A stretch of DNA of 33,272 bases from Candidatus Nitrotoga sp. M5 (GTDB lineage Bacteria; Pseudomonadota; Gammaproteobacteria; Burkholderiales; Gallionellaceae). Where the stretch lies: positions 1 through 33,272 of the forward strand of contig NZ_CAKMNW010000082.1 of NCBI RefSeq assembly GCF_927904885.1. The letters are read 5' to 3'. Positions 1 to 7,802 of the stretch are shown one piece after another. The notes under the pieces are model-generated. The model saw nothing but the letters and a program-made list of their open reading frames with translations, had not been told where the DNA came from and did no database searches. How positions within the stretch are numbered: the stretch's first letter is position 1; each line of letters opens with the position of its first letter. The position numbers and the translations under genes are program-made.

Positions 1-470
1 CTCGATACGTGCAGCTTCCTGACGCGCGATTTCCTGACGTTGCGCCTCCAGCTTTACTGCTGTCAATCGCGCGGTTTCCAGGCGTTCAGCCTCCAGTCGT
101 GCAGCCTCGATGCGTGCAGCTTCCTGACGCGCGATTTCCTGACGTTGTGCCTCCAGCTTTGCTGCTGTCAAACGCGCGGTTTCCAGGCGTTCAGCCTCCA
201 ATCGTGCAGCCTCGATACGTGCTGCTTCCTGACGTTGCGCCTCCAGCTTTTTCGCCGTCAGTTGCGCGGTTTCCAGACGTTCAGCCTCTAATCGTGCAGC
301 TTCGATGCGTGCTGCTTTCTGACGCGCGACCTCCTGATTTTTCGCCTCCAGCTTTGCCGCTGTCAGTCGCGCAGTTTCCAGACGTTCATCTTCTAGCCGT
401 GCAGTCTCGATGCGTGCTGCTTTCTGACGCGCGATCTCCTGATGTTCTGCCTCCACCTGTTGTTGCGCTT
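1..470 (-). repeat. In-frame 105-bp coding tandem repeat (35-residue coiled-coil unit)
   Basis: Repeat units begin at about 1, 106, 211, 301 and 406. Most have a period of 105 bp; the 211-301 unit is 90 bp because it lacks a 15-bp stretch. A unit of 35 residues equals five heptads, so length changes by whole units keep the coiled-coil register, whereas the 30-residue unit introduces a stutter. The array continues past the left edge. Confidence 0.9.
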
Positions 471-975
471 CACGTTCAGGAGGAACAAACTTGTCCACTT
501 TATCGGCTCGCTTTCGCACCTCTGGTGCGGCTCGAGACTGCGCACCATTTCCGGCATCTGGAGGTTCCGGTAACACGGTCTCTGGGATCGAAGCGCTTGG
601 CGCATCCACAACAGCAGGCTTTAGCCCCAGTGAATGGGGTGGCACAACCCATGTAGCCTTGTCGGCCCGATCCATCGAGATCACTGCTGGAAAAGGTGGC
701 TGCGTGGGCGCCAGTTCACCGGCAACAGCCTGCTCGCTTGATGCTTGTTGCTGCAGCGGCGCCTTTACCGGCGTACTTTCCGGCTCCGCAACTGCGACTT
801 TCGCCGGCTTGAGCACGACGTACAGATCGGGCGCCGCTATCCGTCGCTCTTGCCAAGGGGTGCCCATGCCCGGCAGCCCAAAGTCCTTCCCACCGAAGGT
901 CAAACTCAAAAGCAGTATGTGAAACAGGAGGGAAAACAGGAGTGCAACAGCCAGCCGCCTACTGTCAGTGCTCAT
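1..975 (-). CDS. TonB/TolA-like membrane-anchored coiled-coil protein (partial, C-terminus off window)
   Basis: An open frame of 325 codons runs from an ATG at 973-975 to the window edge without a stop; I checked the frame through most of its length. The N-terminus has a short basic stretch (SRR) and then a hydrophobic segment at about residues 8-25, consistent with an inner-membrane signal anchor. A Pro/Ala-rich stretch follows (about residues 30-160), then an Ala/Glu/Arg/Leu-rich region that repeats every 35 residues (for example ARIEAARLEAERLE). This layout is that of TonB, TolA and related energy transducers or periplasm-spanning linkers, but the diagnostic C-terminal domain lies outside the window. 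The plus-strand frame over the same DNA is low-complexity and is a shadow. A 12-bp palindrome (GCATCTAGATGC, 1073-1084) lies about 100 bp upstream and could be an operator. The architecture is well supported; the family assignment is inference. Confidence 0.75.
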   Translation of the reverse strand, partial: MSTDSRRLAVALLFSLLFHILLLSLTFGGKDFGLPGMGTPWQERRIAAPDLYVVLKPAKVAVAEPESTPVKAPLQQQASSEQAVAGELAPTQPPFPAVISMDRADKATWVVPPHSLGLKPAVVDAPSASIPETVLPEPPDAGNGAQSRAAPEVRKRADKVDKFVPPEREAQQQVEAEHQEIARQKAARIETARLEDERLETARLTAAKLEAKNQEVARQKAARIEAARLEAERLETAQLTAKKLEAQRQEAARIEAARLEAERLETARLTAAKLEAQRQEIARQEAARIEAARLEAERLETARLTAVKLEAQRQEIARQEAARIE

Positions 976-1285
976 GCGTCAGCACGCCACATGGCTGCAT
1001 CGAAATCGAGCGTAGTTTCAGTTGAAGCAATGCGGTGTGTCTGCATGTGCGCCTCTCGCAGATATGTGCCAAGCATCTAGATGCATTATTAATTAACTAT
1101 CTGATTTATTATATTAGATGTAATTTTCAACCGCTTCATCGTATGCCGCCACTTGGGTGTTGAGGATAGTCAGACGGTATTTTTATTTCCAAACACTGTA
1201 GTGGGTGGGAATAGTCTTTCACGGTGCCCTGGTAAAATGGATTCAACTTTATCAAGCAGGAAGCACGGGGTCTACCATTAACGTA

Positions 1286-1343
1286 AATTCTGTGGATACA
1301 TTACTTAATTTCTTACGCAAATAAGTAATGTGTCCACAGAATT
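1286..1343. repeat. 22-bp inverted repeat with 14-nt loop
   Basis: The arms at 1286-1307 and 1322-1343 are complementary at 21 of 22 positions (core TGTGGATACATTACTTA against TAAGTAATGTGTCCACA). The loop is 1308-1321. No T-run follows, so this is not a typical intrinsic terminator. It looks like a palindromic mobile repeat or the end of a lost element; the function is unknown. Confidence 0.8.
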
Positions 1344-1420
1344 ATTTGTGTTTATGAACTATGAAGAGAAGCCTAAGAAAGACGGTTTAAAGCAATCCAC
1401 TTTTACCAGCTAAAAAAGAA

Positions 1421-1447
1421 GCCACTCGCGGAGGTGGGTGGTTTTTT
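1421..1447 (+). terminator. Terminator-like hairpin with T-run
   Basis: A short GC-rich stem (GCCAC with GTGG/GGTGG) is followed by TTTTTTG. It overlaps the outer end of the left inverted-repeat arm, and a related sequence is found at the matching place in the right arm. The stem is short, so function is uncertain. Confidence 0.4.
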
Positions 1448-1573
1448 GTTTATTGAAGGAGAACAAGAGGGGATTGTGCTATTCGGCTAGATTTGACCCT
1501 GTGTTTTACTTGAGATGTTGGGCTTCGCAATCTCAGCGCCAACCTACGGTAGCCCAGGCTACGCGTGCTTGGT
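1429..1573 (+). repeat. Left arm of long imperfect inverted repeat around the dioxygenase gene
   Basis: This segment reappears in reverse orientation at 2722-2923. The inner 60 bp (1514-1573, starting GATGTTGGGCTTCGCAA) differs from the other copy at only about four positions. The outer part (starting CGGAGGTGGGTGGTTTT) matches more loosely, and the right arm carries about 55 extra bases between the two parts. Confidence 0.85.
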
Positions 1574-1679
1574 AACGCGTTCGCTTGAGTCTGAATTGCC
1601 GCCTCCGTCATCTGGTGATATGTCCCCAGAACTCTATTCCATATTGTTTGAACCTTTAAGTGTTTAGAATTTTGTTTTC

Positions 1680-2498
1680 CTACAAACTTAGAACAAAGTC
1701 ATAATTTCCCACCAATCCATCAGTGATTTTCCCAGTGGTATCCTTCTGATATTTAACTACAAGGTTTTCTTGTTCTTCAGCTTTTAGACGTCCGCTTCTT
1801 AGAATTCCATCTTTTGCATTTAACTCTTGGATAAAATCATTATCTATAACCTGATTTCCTTTAAAGTACAGTTGCGTTACTAACTGTGGGATGGCAGGCG
1901 CTGTGACCATAAAATGTAAATGAGGCGGGCGATACCACCCATCCTCTAAATCCACGGGATAAAATCCCGGAACGATGGTCTTGAACCAGTAGTTGCCCTG
2001 TTTGTCAGTGATGCAACGACCCCAATATTGAAAATTTTCGTCATGGGTTCTTTCGATAAGTTTTCCGGTTTTGGGATGCTTGAATCGCGTTGTTTCCGTG
2101 TCTCCCCGGTGGTTGTAGCGGCCCGAAGCCGAGGCATTCCACATGATGATGACTGCTCCTGGTTGTGGTTCTCTCGTACCGTTACCTTTATTTAACAGAA
2201 CCTTACCTTTCAAATAAACAATTTGTCCTTGGGCTTTTCCTTTATGTCCGTTTAAAAATGTGAGATCGTTGTCGTTGGCTTCACTGATTGGAAGTCGGAA
2301 ATCAAGATTTTCTCTAATCTCTTTTACAGGGTCTCCGTCATCCGGGAAAAATGGACCCAGTGTTTGTCTTGGTGTTTCCAAGTTTAAAGCTTGGCCAAAA
2401 ACTGATTTGGCAGCCAAAGTTCCAGATACTGCTCCTAATGTACCAAAACTGGTTTTAAAAAAGTTTCGGCGGGAAAATGAACTACTTTTCTTTTCCAT
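1680..2498 (-). CDS. Tat-exported intradiol ring-cleavage dioxygenase (protocatechuate 3,4-dioxygenase-like)
   Basis: The 272-residue protein begins with a twin-arginine signal (SRRNFF, residues 9-14, then a hydrophobic stretch to about 37), so it is probably exported already folded with its metal. The intradiol dioxygenase domain follows. All four Fe(III) ligands of the family can be placed: Tyr128 in GRYNHRGD, Tyr180 in PGFYP, and His193 and His195 in RPPHLHF. Members of this family split catechols between the two hydroxyls; the substrate here cannot be read from sequence. The ATG is preceded by AGGAG at good spacing. It stands alone, without other aromatic-degradation genes, in an AT-rich stretch flanked by inverted repeats, which suggests horizontal acquisition. 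Distinctive hairpins lie upstream of the start (2553-2593 and 2650-2700). Confidence 0.88.
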   Translation of the reverse strand: MEKKSSSFSRRNFFKTSFGTLGAVSGTLAAKSVFGQALNLETPRQTLGPFFPDDGDPVKEIRENLDFRLPISEANDNDLTFLNGHKGKAQGQIVYLKGKVLLNKGNGTREPQPGAVIIMWNASASGRYNHRGDTETTRFKHPKTGKLIERTHDENFQYWGRCITDKQGNYWFKTIVPGFYPVDLEDGWYRPPHLHFMVTAPAIPQLVTQLYFKGNQVIDNDFIQELNAKDGILRSGRLKAEEQENLVVKYQKDTTGKITDGLVGNYDFVLSL

Positions 2499-2552
2499 AG
2501 CAATTACTCCTAGTTTAAAAATAATTATTATCTAAGACGATAGTGAAGCACG

Positions 2553-2593
2553 GGAGCTCTTAAAATCTGGTTTAGCTCAGATTTCGTGGCTCC
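2553..2593 (-). promoter_or_regulatory. Two-tier hairpin upstream of the dioxygenase gene
   Basis: GGAGC (2553-2557) pairs with GCTCC (2589-2593), and inside it AAATCTG (2563-2569) pairs with CAGATTT (2578-2584) around an 8-nt loop. It lies 55-95 bp upstream of the dioxygenase ATG, within its probable 5' leader or promoter. It could be an RNA element or an operator; no known class was recognised. Confidence 0.45.
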
Positions 2594-2649
2594 ATTGGAA
2601 TGATGTTAGGACAACAATAATATTAACTTTATCAGCTGAGTCTATCTCA

Positions 2650-2700
2650 TAGTAAATGGTATGGGAGGGTACAAAGCAACTAGAACAATTCCATTTACTA
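2650..2700. repeat. 10-bp perfect inverted repeat with 31-bp spacer
   Basis: TAGTAAATGG (2650-2659) and CCATTTACTA (2691-2700) are exact reverse complements. The pair lies just inside the right arm of the long inverted repeat, upstream of the dioxygenase gene. It may be a structural or regulatory site; the role is unknown. Confidence 0.6.
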
Positions 2701-2721
2701 AAAATATCTGTTCTTACCATT

Positions 2722-2923
2722 ACCAAAGCAAGCGTAGCCTGGGCTACCGTAGGTTGGTGCTGAGCTTGCGAAGCCCAACATCACCTGCAAAATTTCTGGG
2801 GGGATTCCTGAACAAAAAAACACTCCTACAAGCGCGCTTTCTGAACAGTATTGGGTCAAGTTTAGCCAAGCACTACAATACCTCTTGCTTATTTTTTAAT
2901 AAATAGAAAACCACCCATCTCCG
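2722..2923 (-). repeat. Right arm of long imperfect inverted repeat around the dioxygenase gene
   Basis: Read on the minus strand, this matches the segment at 1429-1573: first CGGAGATGGGTGGTTTT, then shared motifs CAAGAGG, GGCTA and TTGACCC, an extra stretch of about 55 bp, and finally the near-identical 60-bp block at 2722-2782. Weak similarity may extend outward to about 2955. Short blocks of this kind (GGGCTTCGC with palindromic halves) resemble REP-like repeats common in proteobacteria. Confidence 0.85.
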
Positions 2924-2967
2924 TTTCCCCGGTAACCAGTGGGTTTTACTTTAGTTGCTATTGCGTG

Positions 2968-3147
2968 TCAGCTGCTGATCAGCTTCACCGCCTGAGCCGC
3001 CGTTAGTATCCGTATCTCCTGAAACTGATTGAGCACGAGCAAGCCATCCTCCCCCGGCACGGTCAAATCGGCATGTGCGGCCAGCGCACATGCCAGCACG
3101 GTATCATCATCGGCATCGCGTGAAACCTGCTGTGCAAACCGCCCGAA
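2968..3147 (-). pseudogene. C-terminal remnant of a PIN-domain toxin (VapC/COG1569-like)
   Basis: Directly after the stop of the MarC-family gene the minus strand holds a 59-codon open stretch ending in TGA (2968-2970). It reads SRDADDDTVLACALAAHAD, then VPGEDGLLVL and IRILTAAQAV, the C-terminal pattern of PIN-domain toxins (an acidic D-x-D-D cluster, then a motif normally like TGDxDLL). There is no start codon and no N-terminal half, and the TGD-type motif has become PGED. It is therefore a degraded fragment of a toxin-antitoxin ribonuclease, and no antitoxin is visible. Confidence 0.7.
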
Positions 3148-3780
3148 TTAGGCAAGGGCAGGGAATAACCCGCGTATTCCTCCCGCAATGAACTCCACCG
3201 AAATGGCCGCAAGCACCAAACCCATTAGTCGAGTAAATACGTCAATGCCAATCTTGCCCAAACGTCGCGCTACCCATGGTGCAATCAAGAATGTTAGCCA
3301 GACCGTTACGCTGAGTAAAATAATTACCACGCTCATGATTAAATAATGCTCAATGCCGTGTGCCTTGTGTGCCTCCAGAATCACCGCACTGATGGAGCCG
3401 GGCCCGGCCAGTAGTGGAATGGATAACGGCACGATGGCATGTATCGAGCTAGTTCCGCCTCCAACATTGTCATTATCAGCTTCGATGGATGTGTAGAGGT
3501 TTCCATTCAACATTTTGAAGGCCATTAACATCAGCAGAATGCCGCCCGCCACGCGAAATGAGCTGATGCTGATACCGAAAAAAGTCAGTAGTGGTTGGCC
3601 TATCAATAACGCAACCAGCAAAATGGCGCATACTGCTAGCGATGCGATACGGCCAATCTGGGCTCGTTTTGGCGCCGTCATGCTGGAGGTAAACAGAATG
3701 ATGACAGGGATGATCCCGATCGGATCAAGGATGGCGAACAGACTGATAAAAATCTTGGTGTATTCGGTGAAATCCAGCAT
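3148..3780 (-). CDS. MarC family (UPF0056) integral membrane protein
   Basis: This 210-residue protein has about six hydrophobic segments and the conserved MarC-family features: FAILDPIGIIPV near the N-terminus, FRVAGGILLMLMAFKML in the middle, and PLSIPLLAGPGSIS in the second half. The two halves look related, as is usual for the family. MarC proteins are inner-membrane proteins of unsettled function; the old link to multiple antibiotic resistance was withdrawn. The ATG at 3778-3780 has only a weak ribosome-binding site (GAGTG). The gene appears monocistronic, and its 3' end abuts the PIN-toxin remnant. Confidence 0.88.
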   Translation of the reverse strand: MLDFTEYTKIFISLFAILDPIGIIPVIILFTSSMTAPKRAQIGRIASLAVCAILLVALLIGQPLLTFFGISISSFRVAGGILLMLMAFKMLNGNLYTSIEADNDNVGGGTSSIHAIVPLSIPLLAGPGSISAVILEAHKAHGIEHYLIMSVVIILLSVTVWLTFLIAPWVARRLGKIGIDVFTRLMGLVLAAISVEFIAGGIRGLFPALA

Positions 3781-3870
3781 GGCACTCAGTCAAGAAAATG
3801 CAGCAAAATAGGTGAAGCAGTTTATATCAGTAAAACTGGTCGAATATATCTCCGGTTATTCTCTTCGAAT

Positions 3871-5157
3871 TCAGGCAGCAACGATGTCGATCGGGGCAAC
3901 CGTTTTTACCCTTTCCAGTACCGCTGCGAAGAAGGCGTCGGTGCTATGCAGTTGCGGCATTAGTTGCATGCAGTCTTCTGCATCCAGCGGAATTTTTTGT
4001 TGTGCGAGAATTTCTCCCGCAGGACGTAACGTAAATTCAGGATGGTCGGCAAGAAATGCATCGACTATGGCGCGGTTTTCCTGCGGCAGAAAACTACAGG
4101 TGGTATAGACCAGACGGCCGCCGGGTTTGAGTAATTTGCTGGCAGAGGCCAGGATAGCGGTTTGCAACTGGGTGAAATCGGTTACGCTTTGAGACGATTG
4201 GCGGAATTTTATGTCCGGACTGCGGCGCAGTGTGCCTAATCCGCTACACGGCGCATCTACAAGAACACGGTCTATTTTGCCCGCCAGACGCTTTATTTTG
4301 CTGTCTTTTTCATGTGCTATGAGTTGCGGATGCAGGTTGCTAAGCCCCGAACGTTTTAGACGTGGCTTAAGGTTGGCCAGTCGTTTTTCGGATACGTCCA
4401 GAGCATACAACCTGCCTTGAGACTGCATCATGGCACCCAGCATGAGTGCTTTACCTCCAGCACCGGCGCAAAAATCTACGACCATATCATTGCGCTTGGG
4501 TGCGAGAAGAAATCCAAGCAGCTGGCTGCCTTCGTCCTGTACCTCTATTTTTCCAGCGAGGAACAGCGGGTGCTTGGTGAGTGAGGGCTTGTCCTTGAGG
4601 CGGATGCCGATGGGGGAGTAGGGCATGGCTTGCGCGTCCATGCCCTCTGCCTGTAATGTTTGCAGCACCTCGTCGCGCGTGGTGAGAAAAGTGTTGACGC
4701 GCAAATCCAGTGGGGCAGGCTGCTGCATGGAGCGACCCAGTATAAGGATGGCTTCATCCGTCATTGATATTTGCAGTTGTTCGACCAACCATTCTGGCAG
4801 TTCAGCTTGTACCGACAAAGGTAATTCGGCAAGGTTGATGGCTTTTACTTGCCCCAGCCAGTCACTTTCATCGCGCTTCAGAAGTGGGGTGAGTTCGCGC
4901 AGGTTATAGCCACTGAATTTGACCCAATAGGCCAGTGCCATACGACGTGGCGTAGCCTGATCAATGCAGGCATGTTTCAGAAACAGGCGGTGACGCAACA
5001 CGCCGAACACCGTTTCTGCCACTAGCGCGCGTTCGTTGGAGCCAATACGTTCGCGTTTAAAAAATTGGCGCAGCATAGCGTCAGCGGGATGTTCCAGCGG
5101 CAGAATACTGCGCAGGGCTTGGATAACGAGATCTAGGCGATATTCGGTCAGTAGCAT
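3871..5157 (-). CDS. RsmB/NOP-family rRNA cytosine-C5 methyltransferase
   Basis: The protein (428 residues) has an N-terminal NusB-like helical region (about 1-140) and a C-terminal Rossmann methyltransferase domain. Visible motifs are the SAM-binding loop DFCAGAGGKAL (about 228-238), the acidic ALDVSEKRL (about 252-260), DAPCSGLG (301-308, with Cys304) and YTTCSF (351-356, with Cys354). The two cysteines are the pair used by m5C methyltransferases: one forms the covalent adduct and the other helps release the enzyme. The family modifies rRNA cytosines, RsmB acting on 16S C967 in E. coli. Whether this is the true RsmB orthologue is open. It lies downstream of purM-purN-DUF3108 on the same strand, separated by a 226-bp gap with a nested hairpin, and it has no strong Shine-Dalgarno. 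Confidence 0.85.
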   Translation of the reverse strand: MLLTEYRLDLVIQALRSILPLEHPADAMLRQFFKRERIGSNERALVAETVFGVLRHRLFLKHACIDQATPRRMALAYWVKFSGYNLRELTPLLKRDESDWLGQVKAINLAELPLSVQAELPEWLVEQLQISMTDEAILILGRSMQQPAPLDLRVNTFLTTRDEVLQTLQAEGMDAQAMPYSPIGIRLKDKPSLTKHPLFLAGKIEVQDEGSQLLGFLLAPKRNDMVVDFCAGAGGKALMLGAMMQSQGRLYALDVSEKRLANLKPRLKRSGLSNLHPQLIAHEKDSKIKRLAGKIDRVLVDAPCSGLGTLRRSPDIKFRQSSQSVTDFTQLQTAILASASKLLKPGGRLVYTTCSFLPQENRAIVDAFLADHPEFTLRPAGEILAQQKIPLDAEDCMQLMPQLHSTDAFFAAVLERVKTVAPIDIVAA

Positions 5158-5268
5158 GGTATTGAATTAGGATTAAAGTACTCGATAAAGTTATGGAAAC
5201 AATCACAGAATTTCAGAGGCGAAGTTTACAGGACAGGGCTTCATGGTTTCTGAATTTCTTATTCGTCT

Positions 5269-5307
5269 GTGGCACGAATGTCAGAAATGACAACATGAAA
5301 GTGCCAC
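5269..5307. repeat. Nested hairpin between the DUF3108 gene and the methyltransferase gene
   Basis: GTGGCAC (5269-5275) pairs with GTGCCAC (5301-5307), and inside it TGTCA (5279-5283) pairs with TGACA (5288-5292) around a GAAA tetraloop. No T-run follows. It lies in the likely 5' leader of the downstream methyltransferase gene and could be a processing or regulatory structure. Confidence 0.5.
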
Positions 5308-5383
5308 AGTGCTGCACGTATGAGTAAGCGTGATGCGGCTGGCGGGCTTGCCAGAATTCATTACATAGGTAGCCCAATGATTG

Positions 5384-6112
5384 CTACTTGAAGTTTATTT
5401 TGCTCAACATCTGCGTGAGTTGGGCGCCGTCAGGCTCGGTGACGGTCATCTTGTAAGGAAAATTACCGTGTTGTGTTGCCAGCCAGATTTCAGTTCGATT
5501 TTCACCATCTTGCGGCGGGTTGGCTACGTAATATGTCTTGAATGTGCCAAGCGGAGTCGTAATATTTTGGTCAGGCATAATGCGATAGCTGTAATCATCG
5601 ACCTTGCTGCCGTTAGTCATTTTAAATTTGAGCTCGGTGGAATTTTGTAGCGGCGCGAACATAAACTGGTACATGGCGCTTAGTCGGTCTTGAGTTCCAG
5701 CTGGTAGCGGTAGCGTGCGTTTTCCAGCGCGGTCAGTCAGTGTGATTTGTTTAGCCTTCCAGTCAAAGTCAGCGCGCGTATTGCGCTCAGTATCGAGTTT
5801 GCGCTTCTGGATATAAGTGAGTGGGCGTAAGCCTTTTTCTGTCAGAGTGCCTTCGCTGGTGACATGGATGACCTCTGGTTTAAACATGGCGAGCAAGCCG
5901 ATTGCTTTGGTTACGCTCTCAATATGGTATCCGCTCTGTGTGCGAGTATAGGTTTCTGTAACACTAGCGACTTTGATATTGCCTTTGAGCACATCGTAAT
6001 GAGCGTCAATCTGAGTGGCCTGCACGGGCACGGAGGGAGTAGCCGCGAATAGAACTTGCGGAGCAGAACTGATAAGAAGTAAAAGACCAGCTAGATAAAT
6101 AATGTGACGCAT
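5384..6112 (-). CDS. DUF3108 domain periplasmic protein
   Basis: The 242-residue protein has a clear signal peptide (MRHIIYLAGLLLLISS, cleavage likely after FAA near residue 24). The rest is a beta-rich domain with the features of DUF3108: a Y-x-V-L-x-G-N-I-like opening (HYDVLKGNIKVASVTE), a central TYIQKRKLDTE and a C-terminal IWLATQHGNFPYKMTV. Family function is unknown; an envelope location is inferred from the signal. Its ATG is 3 bp from the purN stop, so it is almost certainly cotranscribed and translationally linked with purN. This purN-DUF3108 pairing is recurrent in betaproteobacteria, to my knowledge. Confidence 0.85.
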   Translation of the reverse strand: MRHIIYLAGLLLLISSAPQVLFAATPSVPVQATQIDAHYDVLKGNIKVASVTETYTRTQSGYHIESVTKAIGLLAMFKPEVIHVTSEGTLTEKGLRPLTYIQKRKLDTERNTRADFDWKAKQITLTDRAGKRTLPLPAGTQDRLSAMYQFMFAPLQNSTELKFKMTNGSKVDDYSYRIMPDQNITTPLGTFKTYYVANPPQDGENRTEIWLATQHGNFPYKMTVTEPDGAQLTQMLSKINFK

Positions 6113-6115
6113 ATT

Positions 6116-6787
6116 TTATTCCATTTCCGGAGAGATTAGAGCGCGGCCGAGCTGTTCCAGACCTTTTATTCGCACCTTGCCATCCGCATTCAGGCTTATG
6201 TCGTCGTTGCAAAACCAACGGATGGCCTGCGGAAAAATGCGATGTTCTTGATGCAACACGCGTGCCGCCAGCGTTGCCGAGGTGTCATCCATGAGTACCG
6301 GTACTGCGGCTTGAATGATGATGGGACCTTGATCAACGTCGCTGGTGACGAAATGCACGGTGCAGCCATGGATTTTTACGCCGTCCTGAAGGGCGCGTGC
6401 ATGAGTGTTCAGGCCACTATACATGGGTAATAGCGATGGGTGGATGTTAATAAGCCTGTTCTGGTAACTTGCCACGAAATGAGCGGTGAGAATACGCATG
6501 AAGCCGGCAAGCACGACCAGATCGGGCCGGTAGCTGTCTATGCAGCTGGATAATTCGGTGTCAAAAGATTCGCGGTCTGGATGGCCGTGATGCTCCACGA
6601 CCCTCGTTGTGATCCCATACTGTTTGGCAATTTCCAATCCTGGTGCATCGGCTCGGTTGCTGATAACTGCCGCTACCCGGCAGGGTAGGTTGGCTTCCAG
6701 CAGCGCACGCATGTTACTACCGTGGCCGGAAATCAGAATAACGATCGATTTTTCCGTCACGTTAACAGATTCGGGTTTGTGGTTCAT
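6116..6787 (-). CDS. purN: Phosphoribosylglycinamide formyltransferase (GAR transformylase, 10-formyl-THF dependent)
   Basis: PurN transfers a formyl group from 10-formyltetrahydrofolate to GAR in purine synthesis. The sequence carries [12 protein letters not shown] near the N-terminus, the catalytic NIHPSLLP block (Asn and His), HGCTVHFVT and the conserved DVDQGPII containing the catalytic Asp. The open frame extends to a TTG at 6805, but I prefer the ATG at 6785-6787, which gives 223 residues close to the family's usual length. The gene overlaps the end of purM by 26 bp, which implies translational coupling. It is followed at 3 bp by the DUF3108 gene. Function is near certain; the exact start is not. 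Confidence 0.93.
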   Translation of the reverse strand: MNHKPESVNVTEKSIVILISGHGSNMRALLEANLPCRVAAVISNRADAPGLEIAKQYGITTRVVEHHGHPDRESFDTELSSCIDSYRPDLVVLAGFMRILTAHFVASYQNRLINIHPSLLPMYSGLNTHARALQDGVKIHGCTVHFVTSDVDQGPIIIQAAVPVLMDDTSATLAARVLHQEHRIFPQAIRWFCNDDISLNADGKVRIKGLEQLGRALISPEME

Positions 6788-7802
6788 CGCCTGTTCGCGC
6801 TTCAATTGTGCCTATGCGCCATACGGTTTCTTCAGCAGCGACAAGCTGAGTGATTGCTTCTGAGGCATTGCTTTGATCCACGATTACCACCATGCCAATG
6901 CCGCAGTTGAAGGTACGGTACATTTCTTGTTGAGCTACGTTGCCTTGTTCTCGGATCCATTCGAATAACTTGGGTGTGTGCCAAGCTTGTCCGTCAATCA
7001 CGGCGGTGACGTTGGAAGGCAGCACACGCGGCACATTTTCCAGCAGTCCGCCACCAGTGATGTGCGCCATACCTTTTATTCGGAGGGTTTGCATTAGCGC
7101 CAGCAATGGTTTCACATAGATGCGTGTGGGCGCCATAATGCAATCAGCCAGCGTACGCTCACTATCAAATTTAGCATTGAGGTCAGGCTGGCTGCGCTCA
7201 ATGATTTTACGCACTAGCGAGTAACCATTGGAGTGCGCGCCGTTAGAGGCTAGCCCCAGTACTATGTCGCCAGGCTGAATGTCAGCGCCGGTGATGATAT
7301 TGGCTTTTTCCACTACACCCACAGCAAAGCCAGCGAGGTCATATTCACCCACCGGATACATGCCAGGCATTTCGGCGGTCTCGCCGCCAATAAGCGCGCA
7401 ACCAGCTTGTTCGCATCCAGCTGCTATGCCTTTGATGACTTCGGTGGCTGCATCGACATCCAGCTTGCCACAGGCGAAATAATCGAGGAAAAACAGCGGT
7501 TCTGCGCCTTGCACCAGAATATCGTTGACGCTCATCCCAACCAGGTCGATGCCAACTGTATCGTGACGATTCAATTCGAATGCCAATCGTAATTTAGTCC
7601 CCACGCCGTCGGTGCCAGATACAAGCACCGGCTCGCGGTATTTTTTAGAAATTTCGACTAATCCACCAAAGCCACCTATGCTACTTAGAACTTCCGGGCG
7701 CATAGTACGTTTGGCGAATGGTTTGATGTTTTCCACGAGACGATCACCTGCGGCTATATCTACGCCGGCGTCACGGTAGGAAAGGGTATTTGGTACGCTC
7801 AA
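6762..7802 (-). CDS. purM: Phosphoribosylformylglycinamidine cyclo-ligase (AIR synthetase)
   Basis: PurM closes the imidazole ring of AIR using ATP. The 346-residue protein starts in the usual way with [17 protein letters not shown] and contains [50 protein letters not shown] and [16 protein letters not shown], all family signatures. It is full length. The start is TTG at 7800-7802, with AAGAAAGCGAG upstream and an in-frame TGA shortly before it; no ATG is available near the conserved N-terminus. It is the first gene of the purM-purN-DUF3108 unit and is divergent from hda, with about 210 bp between them for promoters. Confidence 0.96.
   Translation of the reverse strand: MSVPNTLSYRDAGVDIAAGDRLVENIKPFAKRTMRPEVLSSIGGFGGLVEISKKYREPVLVSGTDGVGTKLRLAFELNRHDTVGIDLVGMSVNDILVQGAEPLFFLDYFACGKLDVDAATEVIKGIAAGCEQAGCALIGGETAEMPGMYPVGEYDLAGFAVGVVEKANIITGADIQPGDIVLGLASNGAHSNGYSLVRKIIERSQPDLNAKFDSERTLADCIMAPTRIYVKPLLALMQTLRIKGMAHITGGGLLENVPRVLPSNVTAVIDGQAWHTPKLFEWIREQGNVAQQEMYRTFNCGIGMVVIVDQSNASEAITQLVAAEETVWRIGTIEARTGDEPQTRIC

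Larger units (their letters stand above)
976..1679. other. Intergenic region, 704 bp, no convincing gene
   Basis: I see no gene here. It holds a palindrome at 1073-1084, a 22-bp inverted repeat at 1286-1343, a terminator-like hairpin near 1421-1447 and the left arm of the inverted repeat that flanks the dioxygenase. A tiny ATG frame at about 1354-1413 (19 codons) has no recognisable product. A motif like that in the right arm of the 22-bp repeat (ATGTCCCCAGAACT) recurs near 1620-1633. Confidence 0.6.
1429..2923. mobile_element. Candidate cargo cassette bounded by long inverted repeats
   Basis: Two related arms (1429-1573 and 2722-2923) lie in opposite orientation on each side of a single gene, the intradiol dioxygenase. 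There is no transposase inside. The interior is more AT-rich than the flanking housekeeping genes, and a decayed PIN-toxin fragment lies just outside the right arm. This suggests a non-autonomous mobile cassette or a gene captured between two copies of a dispersed repeat. Target-site duplications were not found by eye, so mobility is inferred. Confidence 0.5.

Noticed and set aside
1..470. Possible CRISPR-like array
   Set aside because: The 105-bp units are contiguous and in frame, with no spacers; they encode a coiled coil.
9..656. Long plus-strand open frame of 215 codons
   Set aside because: It is low-complexity (Pro/Leu/Val-rich) and mirrors the minus-strand coiled-coil repeats, which have a start, a membrane segment and a sensible composition.
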